NCBI RefSeq assembly: GCF_025137375.1
Contig: NZ_CP073720.1
Coordinates: 4,922,501 to 4,986,500, forward strand
Direction: 5' to 3'
DNA: 64,000 nt
Source: Dactylosporangium fulvum
GTDB taxonomy: Bacteria; Actinomycetota; Actinomycetes; Mycobacteriales; Micromonosporaceae
Shown here: positions 42,012 through 50,299 of the stretch, piece after piece
Layout of the letters: the number at the start of each line of letters is the position of its first letter
Position numbering within the stretch: the stretch's first letter is position 1
Translations under genes and position numbers: made by a program
Notes under the pieces: model-generated
Databases searched by the model: none
The model's input: the letters and a program-made list of their open reading frames with translations, nothing else
What the model was told of the DNA's origin: nothing

Positions 42012-42367
42012 CGCTGCTGCTCGTCGTCGTCGGTGCCGCCGTCGGCGCGCCACTGCGGTATCTCGCGGATCGGGCGATCCAGGCCCGGCACGACTCCGCG
42101 TTCCCATGGGGCACGCTGACGGTGAACGTGGCCGGGTCGCTGTTGCTCGGGCTGCTCGTCGGCCTGCCCGCGAGCCCGGCGGTGGCGGCGGTGCTGGGCA
42201 CCGGGTTCTGCGGTGCGCTGACGACGTATTCGACGTTCAGCTACGAGACGTTCCGGCTGGTCCAGGACGGGGCCCGGTTCTACGCCGTGATGAACGTGAT
42301 CGCCTCGGTGGTGGCCGGCCTCGGTGCTGCCGCCGTCGGGCTGCTGCTGGCCCAGGCCTTCCGGTGA
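42008..42367 (+). CDS. crcB: CrcB/Fluc fluoride ion channel subunit 2
   Basis: The product is 119 residues from the GTG at 42008, which overlaps the first subunit. It has the same four-helix plan: GAAVGAPLRYLADR, FPWGTLTVNVAGSLLLG and GTGFCGALTTYSTFSYE. Paired crcB genes are known to encode subunits of opposite membrane orientation. This fits a heterodimeric fluoride channel. Confidence 0.93.
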   Translation: MTLLLVVVGAAVGAPLRYLADRAIQARHDSAFPWGTLTVNVAGSLLLGLLVGLPASPAVAAVLGTGFCGALTTYSTFSYETFRLVQDGARFYAVMNVIASVVAGLGAAAVGLLLAQAFR

Positions 42368-42401
42368 GGTACAGCTGCATTCGTCGCCGCACGGCGCAGC
42401 C

Positions 42402-43328
42402 CTACGTGTCCGTCCGGCGGCGGTCGTCACGGTCGATCCGCAGGTCCCGTTCCAGCTCGTGGAGCAGTGTCCGCAGGTCGTCCAGCCGCTGGCTGATGAC
42501 GATCCGGTCGATGTCGTCCGGCACGCCGTCGCCGTCCTCGTCGAAGTCGGCGGCCAGCCGTTCGGTCATCTCCAGCCGGCGGGCCTCCTCCATCGAGTTG
42601 ACGATGACCGCGATCAGGATGTTCACCAGCAGGTTCACGGTGATGAGCACGAAGCTGACGTAGTACACGAGCGTCCAGGGCGACAGCGCCATGCCCTGCT
42701 CGATCAGGTCCGGCAACGTCTCCAGCGACAACAGCACGAACAGGGTCAGCGCGGCCTGGCCGATGGTGCCGTACTCTTCCGGATAGGTATTGCCGAAGAT
42801 CAGCCAGCCGGCCATCCCGTAGACGTACAGGGTCACCAGGGCCAGGGCGAGGAAGCCGCCGACGCCGGGCAGGCTGCGCAGCAGCGCGGCGACGATCGTG
42901 CGCAGCCCGGGCGAGAAACGCACCAGCCGTACCACCCGGGCGATGCGGATCACCCGCAGGGCCGTGGAGTCGCCGTGCAGGCCCGGGATGAACGCGGCGG
43001 CGATCACGACGAAGTCGAAGACGTTCCAGCCCTGTTTGAAGAAGTCCTGGGGCCGGTTGCCGTGCGCCAGGATCCGGATGGTGATCTCGGCGACGAAGAC
43101 GATCCGGAAGAACCACTCCAGCCCGTTCAGCAGTTGGCCGGCCGTCCCCAGGTGCGGATACGTTTCGATGCCGAGTACCAGTGCGTTCGCGCCGATGACG
43201 ACGACGATCAACGCCTCGAATGCCCGTGACTGCGCGACGTTCGCGGCCCATCGCGCCGTGCGGGAGATGCGGGACGCGGGACCATCGGGCGAGGGGGTCC
43301 GCCGCCGGGTTGCAGAATCTTCGGTCAC
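42402..43328 (-). CDS. Voltage-gated ion channel (bacterial Na+ channel-like) with calcium-loop-like tail
   Basis: The product is 308 residues with six membrane helices. S4 has Arg at every third position (residues 125-137, RVIRIARVVRLVR), so voltage sensing is likely. The pore loop reads LLSLETLPDLIEQG near residues 199-212, in place of the TLESWAS filter of known bacterial sodium channels, so ion choice is uncertain. After S6 (LVNILIAVIVNSMEEAR) the cytoplasmic tail carries DEDGDGVPDDID (263-274), which has the DxDxDG spacing of a calcium-binding loop, followed by a coiled coil (RLDDLRTLLHELERDL) that would hold a tetramer together. Confidence 0.88.
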   Translation of the reverse strand: MTEDSATRRRTPSPDGPASRISRTARWAANVAQSRAFEALIVVVIGANALVLGIETYPHLGTAGQLLNGLEWFFRIVFVAEITIRILAHGNRPQDFFKQGWNVFDFVVIAAAFIPGLHGDSTALRVIRIARVVRLVRFSPGLRTIVAALLRSLPGVGGFLALALVTLYVYGMAGWLIFGNTYPEEYGTIGQAALTLFVLLSLETLPDLIEQGMALSPWTLVYYVSFVLITVNLLVNILIAVIVNSMEEARRLEMTERLAADFDEDGDGVPDDIDRIVISQRLDDLRTLLHELERDLRIDRDDRRRTDT

Positions 43329-43691
43329 CTGAAGATCTCAGCGTGTGCACATCGCCGCTGGCAAATGGGTGGCAACCACAGAGCCCTGGAGCCGCAGATC
43401 TGTCACGCAACCGTTACGTGATCGCGGGATGACCGCCACATCGCGAACGCACGCTACTTGCGGCTCGTTCAACCGGCAGGCTCGATGCATCGGTGGGAAA
43501 CGGCTCGCCGGATTGACCCAGGACCGGCGGTGGAGCGGTTAAAGGGCCCCCGTCTGCGCTCCACCGCCGCCACCGTGGCCGCGGGCCGCCGTTCCTCGCC
43601 GACCGTCACACGACTGTCACAAGACCGCGGTAGTTCGGCCACACTCGCCCGTAATCGTGGCATCGGCGCGCTCGAACTGAGAGGAACGTCG
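43329..43691. other. Divergent promoter region with long inverted repeat
   Basis: These 363 bp separate the ion channel and the STAS gene. They contain a 12-bp inverted repeat at 43526-43537 and 43557-43568 and several GTCACA/GTCACG words near 43605-43621. No gene was recognised. Confidence 0.5.
43526..43568. repeat. 12-bp inverted repeat with 19-nt spacer
   Basis: GGCGGTGGAGCG at 43526-43537 is matched exactly by CGCTCCACCGCC at 43557-43568. It lies about 120 bp before the STAS gene. It could be an operator or the leader terminator of a short transcript. Confidence 0.6.
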
Positions 43692-44309
43692 ATGACCGCA
43701 CTGTTGAGCCGGGACGGCACGAACTTCAGCCTTGCTTGCGACGGCTGCGGCCAGTTGGTGACCGGCCTCGCGCCCACGATGGGCACCTGGAACGTCGCGT
43801 GGAGCCTGTTCGTCGAGGACGGCTGGCGAGGCGCCGACCTGCCGACCGGTCCGCACGCCTGTGGCCGATGCGCGGACTCCAACTCCCGCAGGAGCATGGT
43901 CGAGCAGTCCTTCGAGCGGGAGACCCGGATGCCGGCGGGCCGCGGGTCGCAGCGGCTCAGCGTGAGCGAGGTGGCCGGCGTCGTCCTCATCGAGTTCAAG
44001 GGCGATCTGCACCTCGCGGCCATCGCCCGGCTCTACGACGTGCTCATGACGAACGTGCGCCCGATGCAGCACGTCCTGTTCGACGTCACGAGCGTGCCCT
44101 CCATCGACTCCGGCACGCTCGCGGTTCTGGTGCGGGCGCAGGCCCGTGCGGCCCGGCACGGTGCCCGGGTCTGTCTCGTCGGAGCGTCGCAACGTGTGCT
44201 GGACGCACTGCGGATGCTCTCGGTCGAGCACCTGCTGCCGAACTTCGCCGAGCGGGCCGAGGCACTGGGATGGCTGCGCGCGGCCACGCCGACGACCGTC
44301 GCCGGCTGA
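43692..44309 (+). CDS. STAS-domain protein with N-terminal four-cysteine module
   Basis: The product is 205 residues. The C-terminal 110 residues form a STAS domain as in anti-sigma-factor antagonists (VAGVVLIEFKGDLHLAAIARL, then LFDVTSVPSIDSGTLAVLV); the Ser/Thr next to the ID motif is the usual phosphorylation site. The N-terminal 68 residues hold Cys16, Cys19, Cys57 and Cys60, which could bind zinc or sense redox change. The same module is encoded alone by the convergent small gene 14 bp downstream, with about half of its residues identical. A role in a sigma-factor partner switch is likely from the family. Confidence 0.85.
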   Translation: MTALLSRDGTNFSLACDGCGQLVTGLAPTMGTWNVAWSLFVEDGWRGADLPTGPHACGRCADSNSRRSMVEQSFERETRMPAGRGSQRLSVSEVAGVVLIEFKGDLHLAAIARLYDVLMTNVRPMQHVLFDVTSVPSIDSGTLAVLVRAQARAARHGARVCLVGASQRVLDALRMLSVEHLLPNFAERAEALGWLRAATPTTVAG

Positions 44310-44323
44310 CGGCGTCCGGGCGT

Positions 44324-44536
44324 CTACTGGTCGGCCACCAGCCCGGCCCGCAGGGTGCACCTGGGGCAGCCGTGAGGGCCGCAGGACGAGCGCACACCGA
44401 TCCAGCCATGCCTTCTGAACAGGCTCCAGACGAGATCCCAGTTGTGCAGGCTGGCGCCGAGGTGGTGTACGGTCATGCCGCACCCGTCGCACACGAGGCT
44501 GAAGTCGGAACCGTCCGGGACGTGCAACACCGTCAT
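44324..44536 (-). CDS. Small four-cysteine protein, paralogue of the STAS protein N-terminus
   Basis: The product is 70 residues with an AAGGAG site before its ATG. It aligns without gaps to the first 61 residues of the neighbouring STAS protein: FSL-x-CDGCG, W-x-x-x-WSLF, GW-x-G, GPH-x-C-x-RC. About 29 of 61 positions are identical. Cys16, Cys19, Cys57 and Cys60 match in place, so a zinc-ribbon-like fold is likely. It may compete with or regulate the STAS protein. The two genes are convergent. Confidence 0.8.
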   Translation of the reverse strand: MTVLHVPDGSDFSLVCDGCGMTVHHLGASLHNWDLVWSLFRRHGWIGVRSSCGPHGCPRCTLRAGLVADQ

Positions 44537-44642
44537 GTCCAGCTCCTTCGTCGCCTGCCCGCCCTGTCGTCATCGTCGTCGGGGCTCATGGCGGCGATTC
44601 CGCGGAAGCGTGACAATCCGACGACAAACCCCGGTTCGGGCG

Positions 44643-44720
44643 CGTCGATCTTGCAGTTGTGGTGCCTAACAAACCCGGACGTCGCGGAAGTGTCGCGGCA
44701 CCACAACTACAAGATCAACG
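44643..44720. repeat. Imperfect 24-bp inverted repeat, REP/MITE-like or terminator
   Basis: A 24-bp arm at 44643-44666 (ending GTTGTGGTGCC) pairs with the arm at 44697-44720 (starting GGCACCACAAC) with two mismatches, around a 30-nt spacer. It ends 13 bp from the stop of the TIM-barrel gene. It is longer than a normal terminator stem and resembles an intergenic repeat element. Confidence 0.65.
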
Positions 44721-44733
44721 TTGGTGGATCGCG

Positions 44734-46038
44734 CTAGCCGCGCAGGCCGGTCATGCCCGCGGCGCTGATCTTGGAGAATCGCAGCGACTGGCCGGGGTCG
44801 CCGTTGCCGCCGGGGGCGTTGTCCTGCTCGTAGTTCGAGTTGTGGTAGCCCTTGGCGCCGATGTTGCTGTAGAACCCCTTGTAGTTGATGTCGCTGCGGG
44901 GGTCGCCGAACGGGATCCACGAGTAGCCGTCGCCCACGCCGGGGGCCTGGCCGGTGGCGTCGCCGTCCTTGGCGTGGAACAGCGCGTACCGCTTGGTCTG
45001 CTTGGCGACCTGGGCGGTCGGGTCGAAGATGTCCTCGACGCGGTTGCCCTCCCAGTCGTAGCGCCAGCGGTGCTGGTGCTGAGCGACGTGGGCCCAGTAG
45101 ACGTCCATCTCGATGACGACGAGGTCGGGGCTGGTGATGTCGAGGTAGTGCTGCATGAGCCGCTTGCCGGACTCGCCGCGGACCTGCCTCGGCGTGATCG
45201 GCGCGCCGGTGACACGGTCCTGCGTGATGGTGACCATCGGACCGTCCTGCAGGAAGTTGTACGCCGGCGAGTGGTTGTGGGTGTACATGTGGATGCCCCA
45301 CTGTCCGACGCTGATCTCGTTCAGCGCCGACCACTTCTCGCCCGCGACGGTCCACGGCTCGATGTTGCGGTTGTTGGCGCTCGTCGGGTCGTTGCCCGTG
45401 CCCATGTACGGCATGCCGAGGATCGACGCGAACTCGAGCTCGGTCTGCAGCCGCTCGTAGTCCTGCGTGGACATCGCGCCGCCGGCGCTGCCCGGGCCGT
45501 TCCAGGTGTTCGGGACGAACCCGTGGTTGCCGATCGCCTGCAGCCCGAAGGCGTCCAGGAACCCGCGCAGGGTCCGGGCGTACGCCAGGTAGGCCGCACG
45601 CGACTCCGGCGTGGTCGTGCCGCCCGGGGCCGGGTTCGGCGCGGCGCCGCCCGGGTTCGAGGCGTGCTGGCCGTAACCGGCGAACTCGATCTGCTTGAAG
45701 CCGCACTTGGCCAGGAACTCGAACAGCTCCAGCCAGCCGCCCGGCAGCGGCACCAGCGGACCGAGGTCGGTCGGGTCCTTCGGGAAGTTGGGGCCGCCCA
45801 GGTAGCCCATCGTCGGCGCCACGCCGAGCGCGGCGCTCGCGGCGATGCCGATGCGGGTCGGCACGTCGCGCTGGCTGTAGGTGATGGTGCCGAGCTTGCC
45901 TGGGGGGATGAGCCGGCCGTTGGCGGCGCTCGCGGACGTCGGGGAGAAGACGGACGCGGGGCCGAGCGGGGTGAACGCGGCTGCGGCCGTGAGGCCCGCG
46001 CCGGCCAGTAACCGGCGCCGGCTGATCTTTCCGGACAT
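44734..46038 (-). CDS. Tat-exported sugar phosphate isomerase/epimerase-like TIM barrel
   Basis: The product is 434 residues from the ATG at 46038 with an AAGGAG site. The start MSGKISRRRLLAGAGLTAA is a clear twin-arginine signal, so the protein is folded before export. The mature part matches the AP_endonuc_2 TIM-barrel family: ELFEFLAKCGFKQIEFAGY, LQAIGNHGFVPN, HMYTHNHSPAY, and DLVVIEMDVYWAHVAQHQ with likely metal ligands Glu/Asp/His. It follows the ThuA/sorbosone dehydrogenase gene on the same strand with a 93-bp gap, and both are secreted, so they probably act on the same sugar or derivative. Confidence 0.9.
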   Translation of the reverse strand: MSGKISRRRLLAGAGLTAAAAFTPLGPASVFSPTSASAANGRLIPPGKLGTITYSQRDVPTRIGIAASAALGVAPTMGYLGGPNFPKDPTDLGPLVPLPGGWLELFEFLAKCGFKQIEFAGYGQHASNPGGAAPNPAPGGTTTPESRAAYLAYARTLRGFLDAFGLQAIGNHGFVPNTWNGPGSAGGAMSTQDYERLQTELEFASILGMPYMGTGNDPTSANNRNIEPWTVAGEKWSALNEISVGQWGIHMYTHNHSPAYNFLQDGPMVTITQDRVTGAPITPRQVRGESGKRLMQHYLDITSPDLVVIEMDVYWAHVAQHQHRWRYDWEGNRVEDIFDPTAQVAKQTKRYALFHAKDGDATGQAPGVGDGYSWIPFGDPRSDINYKGFYSNIGAKGYHNSNYEQDNAPGGNGDPGQSLRFSKISAAGMTGLRG

Positions 46039-46131
46039 GCGTTGCTCCTTCTGCTGTTTTGTGCGTGTGGTTCTGACCGGGGGCGGAGTGCGCCGCATGC
46101 GGGGCCGGCGCACTCCGCCGCGGTGGTGGTG

Positions 46132-49100
46132 CTAGGGCGCGCTCACGCCCTGGCCGCCGAACTCCACCCAGTTGAGGTTGAAGAAGTTGTTCGTCGGCCC
46201 GCCCGCGACGGGACGGAACACCAGATAGATCCGGTGTGCCCCGCCGGGGTCCGTGATCGGGAAGGTCTGGCTCTGATAGGTGGTCTGGCTCGCCGTGGCC
46301 GCGATGGTGACCGTGGTGAGCACCGGCCCGTCGACAGCGTCGAGGCGGACCTCGACCGCGCCGGTACCACCGGACGTGCGGAACGTCAGCGAGTTGATGT
46401 TTTTAAGATCGATCGTCCCGTTGAGGGCGATCCAGTCGCCGTTGCCGAGGCTGCCGCGTTGCAGCCCGCCGCCGGTGTCGGTGGTCGCCGCGGTGTTCGT
46501 CCCGGACTGGTCGATCGCGAACTCGACCTCCTGCTTCTTCTGCCGGATGGTCGCCTGGTCGACGGTGCTCAGCGCCGGGATGCCGCCGGGACCGCCCAGA
46601 TCCGTGTACGACGCGCTGATCACGCCGAACACGTTGCCGCCGTGGGAGACGTCCTCGGCGAAGGTCGGCAGCGTTCCGGAGCAGCCGGTCGCGGTGGACT
46701 CGGCGTGGCCGTGGCTGTCGTGCCCGAGCACGAACGTCACCTGCACGCGGGAGCAGTCGATCGCTCCGTCCTGCGGATCGCTGACCGTGACGTTGAACGG
46801 GATCGTGTCGCCGAAGGCGAACAGTCCGCCCTCGATCGGCACGGTGACGTTGACCGTCGGTGCGGTGTTGCCGACGGTGATCGTCGTGTTCGCCGACGCG
46901 GTCTTGCCGCTGGAGTCGGTGACGGTCAGCCGCGCCGTGTACACCCCGTTGGTGGTGTACGTGAAGGTCGGGTTCGGATCGACCGAGTCGGTCGTGCCGT
47001 TGCCGTCGAAGTCCCAGGCGAACTTGATGGAGTCGCCCGGGTCCGGGTCGTTCGAGCCCTCACTGGAGAACGCGACGGTCAGTGGCCCGACACCGTCGGT
47101 CGGGGTGGCGGCGAGCTTCGCGATCGGTGCCCGCGTGCCCTTCACGTAGCTGAACTTCACCAGTGCGGCGTCGGGGTTGGCCGTGAAGAAGCCGTCGCCG
47201 TAGGTCAGCAGGTAGAAGTTGCCGTCCTTGCCCCACTTCATGTCCATGGGGTTGTCGCACAGGAACGGGCGTGCGGTCGTCGGTGGGCCCTGGCCGCAGC
47301 TGAGCAGGTCATTGATCTTGAAGACCTGCCCGGAGGAGTCCAGGCGGATCTCCCGCAGGTAGTCGCGGGTGAACTCGCCGAAGAAGATGGACTGGTCGTA
47401 GTACGCCGGGAACTTCGTCGGATTGGGGTTGTTCGCGTCGTACTCGTACTTGGCCGCGCCGTGCGGCCCGACGCCGCCGGTGCCGAGCTCCGGGAACAGC
47501 TGCGGGCACTTGCCGGGCGGGTTCTGCGTGTAGTAGGCCGCGCAGGGCGTGCCGAGCGGGTTGGCCGCGTTGTTGTCCTGGAAGGAGTACCACAGGTCCG
47601 GCTGCGCGATCGGCGGCGCGTAGGTCAGGCCGGTGTTCCACCGCGAGGTGTTGGCCGGGCCGTGGTCCGGGTTGTTGCACTCGAACGCCTGCGGCGGGTT
47701 GTCCAGCGGCGTCGAGGTGTTGAAGTTCCACCGGTAGTACGGCAGGTCCGGCGAGTAGCACAGCGGCCAGCCGTAGTTGGACGGTTTCCGCACGATCTCC
47801 AGCCGGCCGGTGCCTGCCGGGCCGCGGAACACCTGCGGCGTCGACGAGTCGGGCGAGTAGTCGGTGACGTAGGCGACGCCGTCGCTGTCCACGGTGATGC
47901 GGAACGGGTTGCGGAAGCCCATGGCGTAGATTTCGGGCCGGGTCTTGCCGCCGCCCTCCTCGTTGCCGGTGAACAGGTTGCCCGCCGGGACGGTGTACGA
48001 GCCGTCGTCCTGGACCTTGATGCGCAGCACCTTGCCGCGCAGGTCGTTCGTGTTCATCGCCGAGCGCCGGGCGTCGACGTACGGGGCGTTGTACAGCCCG
48101 GTCGTGGTGATCATGTCGTTGAACGGCCCGAAGCCACCGGAGTTGCCGCCACCCGCCGGGGTGTCGTCGCCGGTCACCATCCACAGGTTGTTGTCCTTGT
48201 CGAAGGTGATGTCACCCGCGACGTGGCAGCAGGCCCCGCGGTCGACCGGCACCTTGAGGATCTTCTGCTCGGAGGTCAGGTCGATGGTCGGGTCGGGCCC
48301 GTCGACGAACTTGAACCGCGACAGCTGGAAGTAGCCCTTCCACGGATCCCAGACGCTCGGGTCGGCACCGGTCGTCGGGGAGTTCGCGGTCGGCGTCGTC
48401 TGCGGGAACGGCGCCTCCTGGGTCAGCGGCGAGTAATACAGATAGACCCAGTGGTTGGTGGCGAAATTGTTGTCGACGGCCGGGCCGTACAGACCGTCCT
48501 CACTCGCCATGTAGACCGGGATCTGGGCCAGCACGTGGCTGGCGTTCGCAGCCGGGTCGTGCAGCCGGAGGATGCCGCGGCGGTCGGTCTGCAGGACCCG
48601 GCCGTCGGGCAGCACGTCGAAGCCGATCGGCTCGCCGACGTTCGGCGGGGCCGCGATGGTGTCCATCTGGTAGTTCGCCAGCACGGTCGCGCCGCAGTCG
48701 CCGTCGGTCGTGCCGGAGGCCCACTGGATCGCGCCGCCGAGGTGCGCCCGCAGGTCCTGGGTGCCGAAGCTGGCGGGGGTGTCGCCGAGCCCGGTGTAGA
48801 ACGAACGGCCGCCCTGGTAGTCCTTGCACCAGGTGATCGGGTGGTCGAAGCCCATCGTGCCGCCGGCGTAGGTGCTCTCGTCGACGGTCGCCAGGACGTG
48901 CGACTTGCCGCGCACGTTGGAGGTGAAGTTGTACCACTGGTCGGTGCGCTTCCAGGACTCCGGCAGCGTCTTCGACGCCGGATGGACCCGGTCAGCGACC
49001 TTGATCGTGGCCTGCGTGACCTCGGACGAGCCGGCCGCCCTGGTGCCGAGCACGTCGGTGAGGAACGACCAGTCCGTCTCGGTCTCGATCGCCGAGTGGA

Positions 49101-49491
49101 CGCCGACGAAGCCGCCGCCGTCACGGTAGTACTCCTCGAACGCGGCCTGCTGCGCCGCGTCGAGCACGTCGCCGTAGGTGTTGAGGAAGACGACGACGCG
49201 GAACTGCTTGAGGTGCGGGGCGTCGAACTTGCGGGCGTCGTCGGTCTCCTGGACGGTGAACCGGAGCTGGTTGCCCAGCTGCTTGATGGCGGCGACGCCC
49301 GCCGCGGTCGACGGGTGTTTCGTGCCGATCGCCTTGGTGAAGACCAGGACCTTGTACTGGATGCCGTTGCTGGCCGGTGCGGGTGCGGCGACCGCCGGGG
49401 CGGACGCCGACCCTGCCCCGACCAGGACACTGGCGGCGAGCGCGAGCAAACCGGTGAACGCGGTGAAGCGACGACCGGGAGCGCTGTTCAT
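46132..49491 (-). CDS. Secreted multidomain ThuA / sorbosone dehydrogenase / PKD / CBM6 protein
   Basis: The product is 1119 residues from the ATG at 49491 with a GGAGG site and a Sec-type signal of about 35 residues. Domains in order: ThuA (about 44-275, YKVLVFTKAIGTKHPS and VHSAIETETDW); a six-bladed glucose/sorbosone dehydrogenase domain (about 290-780, GIAF-like GFDVLPDGRVLQTDRRG, then GAKYEYDANN-type loops); a PKD domain (about 785-880, AFSSEGSNDPDPGDSIKFAWDFDGNGTTD in two parts); a further beta domain with DSHGHAEST; and a C-terminal CBM6 (DWIALNGTIDL to NLNWVEFGGQG). It should bind a polysaccharide and oxidise sugars outside the cell. PQQ or another cofactor is not settled. Confidence 0.93.
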   Translation of the reverse strand: MNSAPGRRFTAFTGLLALAASVLVGAGSASAPAVAAPAPASNGIQYKVLVFTKAIGTKHPSTAAGVAAIKQLGNQLRFTVQETDDARKFDAPHLKQFRVVVFLNTYGDVLDAAQQAAFEEYYRDGGGFVGVHSAIETETDWSFLTDVLGTRAAGSSEVTQATIKVADRVHPASKTLPESWKRTDQWYNFTSNVRGKSHVLATVDESTYAGGTMGFDHPITWCKDYQGGRSFYTGLGDTPASFGTQDLRAHLGGAIQWASGTTDGDCGATVLANYQMDTIAAPPNVGEPIGFDVLPDGRVLQTDRRGILRLHDPAANASHVLAQIPVYMASEDGLYGPAVDNNFATNHWVYLYYSPLTQEAPFPQTTPTANSPTTGADPSVWDPWKGYFQLSRFKFVDGPDPTIDLTSEQKILKVPVDRGACCHVAGDITFDKDNNLWMVTGDDTPAGGGNSGGFGPFNDMITTTGLYNAPYVDARRSAMNTNDLRGKVLRIKVQDDGSYTVPAGNLFTGNEEGGGKTRPEIYAMGFRNPFRITVDSDGVAYVTDYSPDSSTPQVFRGPAGTGRLEIVRKPSNYGWPLCYSPDLPYYRWNFNTSTPLDNPPQAFECNNPDHGPANTSRWNTGLTYAPPIAQPDLWYSFQDNNAANPLGTPCAAYYTQNPPGKCPQLFPELGTGGVGPHGAAKYEYDANNPNPTKFPAYYDQSIFFGEFTRDYLREIRLDSSGQVFKINDLLSCGQGPPTTARPFLCDNPMDMKWGKDGNFYLLTYGDGFFTANPDAALVKFSYVKGTRAPIAKLAATPTDGVGPLTVAFSSEGSNDPDPGDSIKFAWDFDGNGTTDSVDPNPTFTYTTNGVYTARLTVTDSSGKTASANTTITVGNTAPTVNVTVPIEGGLFAFGDTIPFNVTVSDPQDGAIDCSRVQVTFVLGHDSHGHAESTATGCSGTLPTFAEDVSHGGNVFGVISASYTDLGGPGGIPALSTVDQATIRQKKQEVEFAIDQSGTNTAATTDTGGGLQRGSLGNGDWIALNGTIDLKNINSLTFRTSGGTGAVEVRLDAVDGPVLTTVTIAATASQTTYQSQTFPITDPGGAHRIYLVFRPVAGGPTNNFFNLNWVEFGGQGVSAP

Positions 49492-49800
49492 GGAACCTCC
49501 TCCGCGGGGAATGCCGGACGAACGGACCGCCGAAAAACCCGGCCCAGCAGGCGTCGGCGGACGACATCCGGTGGGGGAACGGTGCGGGTGGGTGTGGCAC
49601 GCCCGGAGGGAAGCGTGCGGCAAGTCGGTCGCGATGGTGGTGCTGGCGGTAGCGGTGTGCCGGGCTGCGCCTCAGTGCTCGCCGGGATCCCGCTCACGCG
49701 GGACGAGCGACTGGCTCGGTTCACCGATAGCGCACACCCTATATCCGCGATGCTATCGAAAGATAGAGCGAACTCAGCAAAAGTTGGCGATGAATATGCG

Positions 49801-49828
49801 GAACTTTTATCGAGACACAAAAAAGTTC
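49801..49828. promoter_or_regulatory. Possible operator AACTTTT-N12-AAAAGTT
   Basis: GAACTTTT and AAAAGTTC form an 8-bp inverted repeat with a 12-nt spacer, about 310 bp upstream of the ThuA-dehydrogenase gene. The same half-sites with the same spacing occur inside the hairpin at 50260-50299. Confidence 0.4.
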
Positions 49829-50259
49829 GGGACCGGCCGGCAATGGCGACGTTCCCGTGAGGGCACCCTCGGATGCTCGGTGGTTGTGCGCTCAATGAAG
49901 GAGCGAACGGTGGGCCGCCCGTGTTACTCACCGGCGGCGGGAATCACGCGCGCATCGGGTGGCCTCCGGTGCGGCCGGGAGGATCCCGTCTCCCGACCGC
50001 ACCGGCCGACCGCTCCGTCCCGCCCTTCTCGGCCGCGTTGCGCATCCGCGGCCGAGCCCTCTGCGTGGCGTTGCCGGAGAGCTGGGGTACCGTCGCGCGA
50101 GCCGCCCGGACGGCGGCGCTTCCTTCGACGGGCATCCACATGCGGCGCGTCGGCGAACGGCGCCCCGGGTCCGGATCGTCCACATGACCGAAGCGCCGTT
50201 GTGCCGTGCGGGACACGCTAGAAGAGTTCCGCTCACCCTGTCCAGAGCTTCGAATCTAT

Positions 50260-50299
50260 CTGGTCCAACTTTTGATGGATGGAGTAAAAGTTGGACCAG
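50260..50299. terminator. 14-bp perfect hairpin after the STAND regulator gene
   Basis: CTGGTCCAACTTTT pairs exactly with AAAAGTTGGACCAG around a 12-nt loop. It starts 26 bp beyond the stop of the regulator gene, and read from that strand it has a run of T in the stem. It is a likely terminator and may also be an operator. Confidence 0.65.

Noticed and set aside
46042..49860. Plus-strand open frame of over 1200 codons opposite the ThuA-dehydrogenase gene
   Set aside because: Composition is Arg/Val/Gly repeats typical of antisense frames in high-GC DNA. The minus strand has five recognisable domains and a signal peptide.
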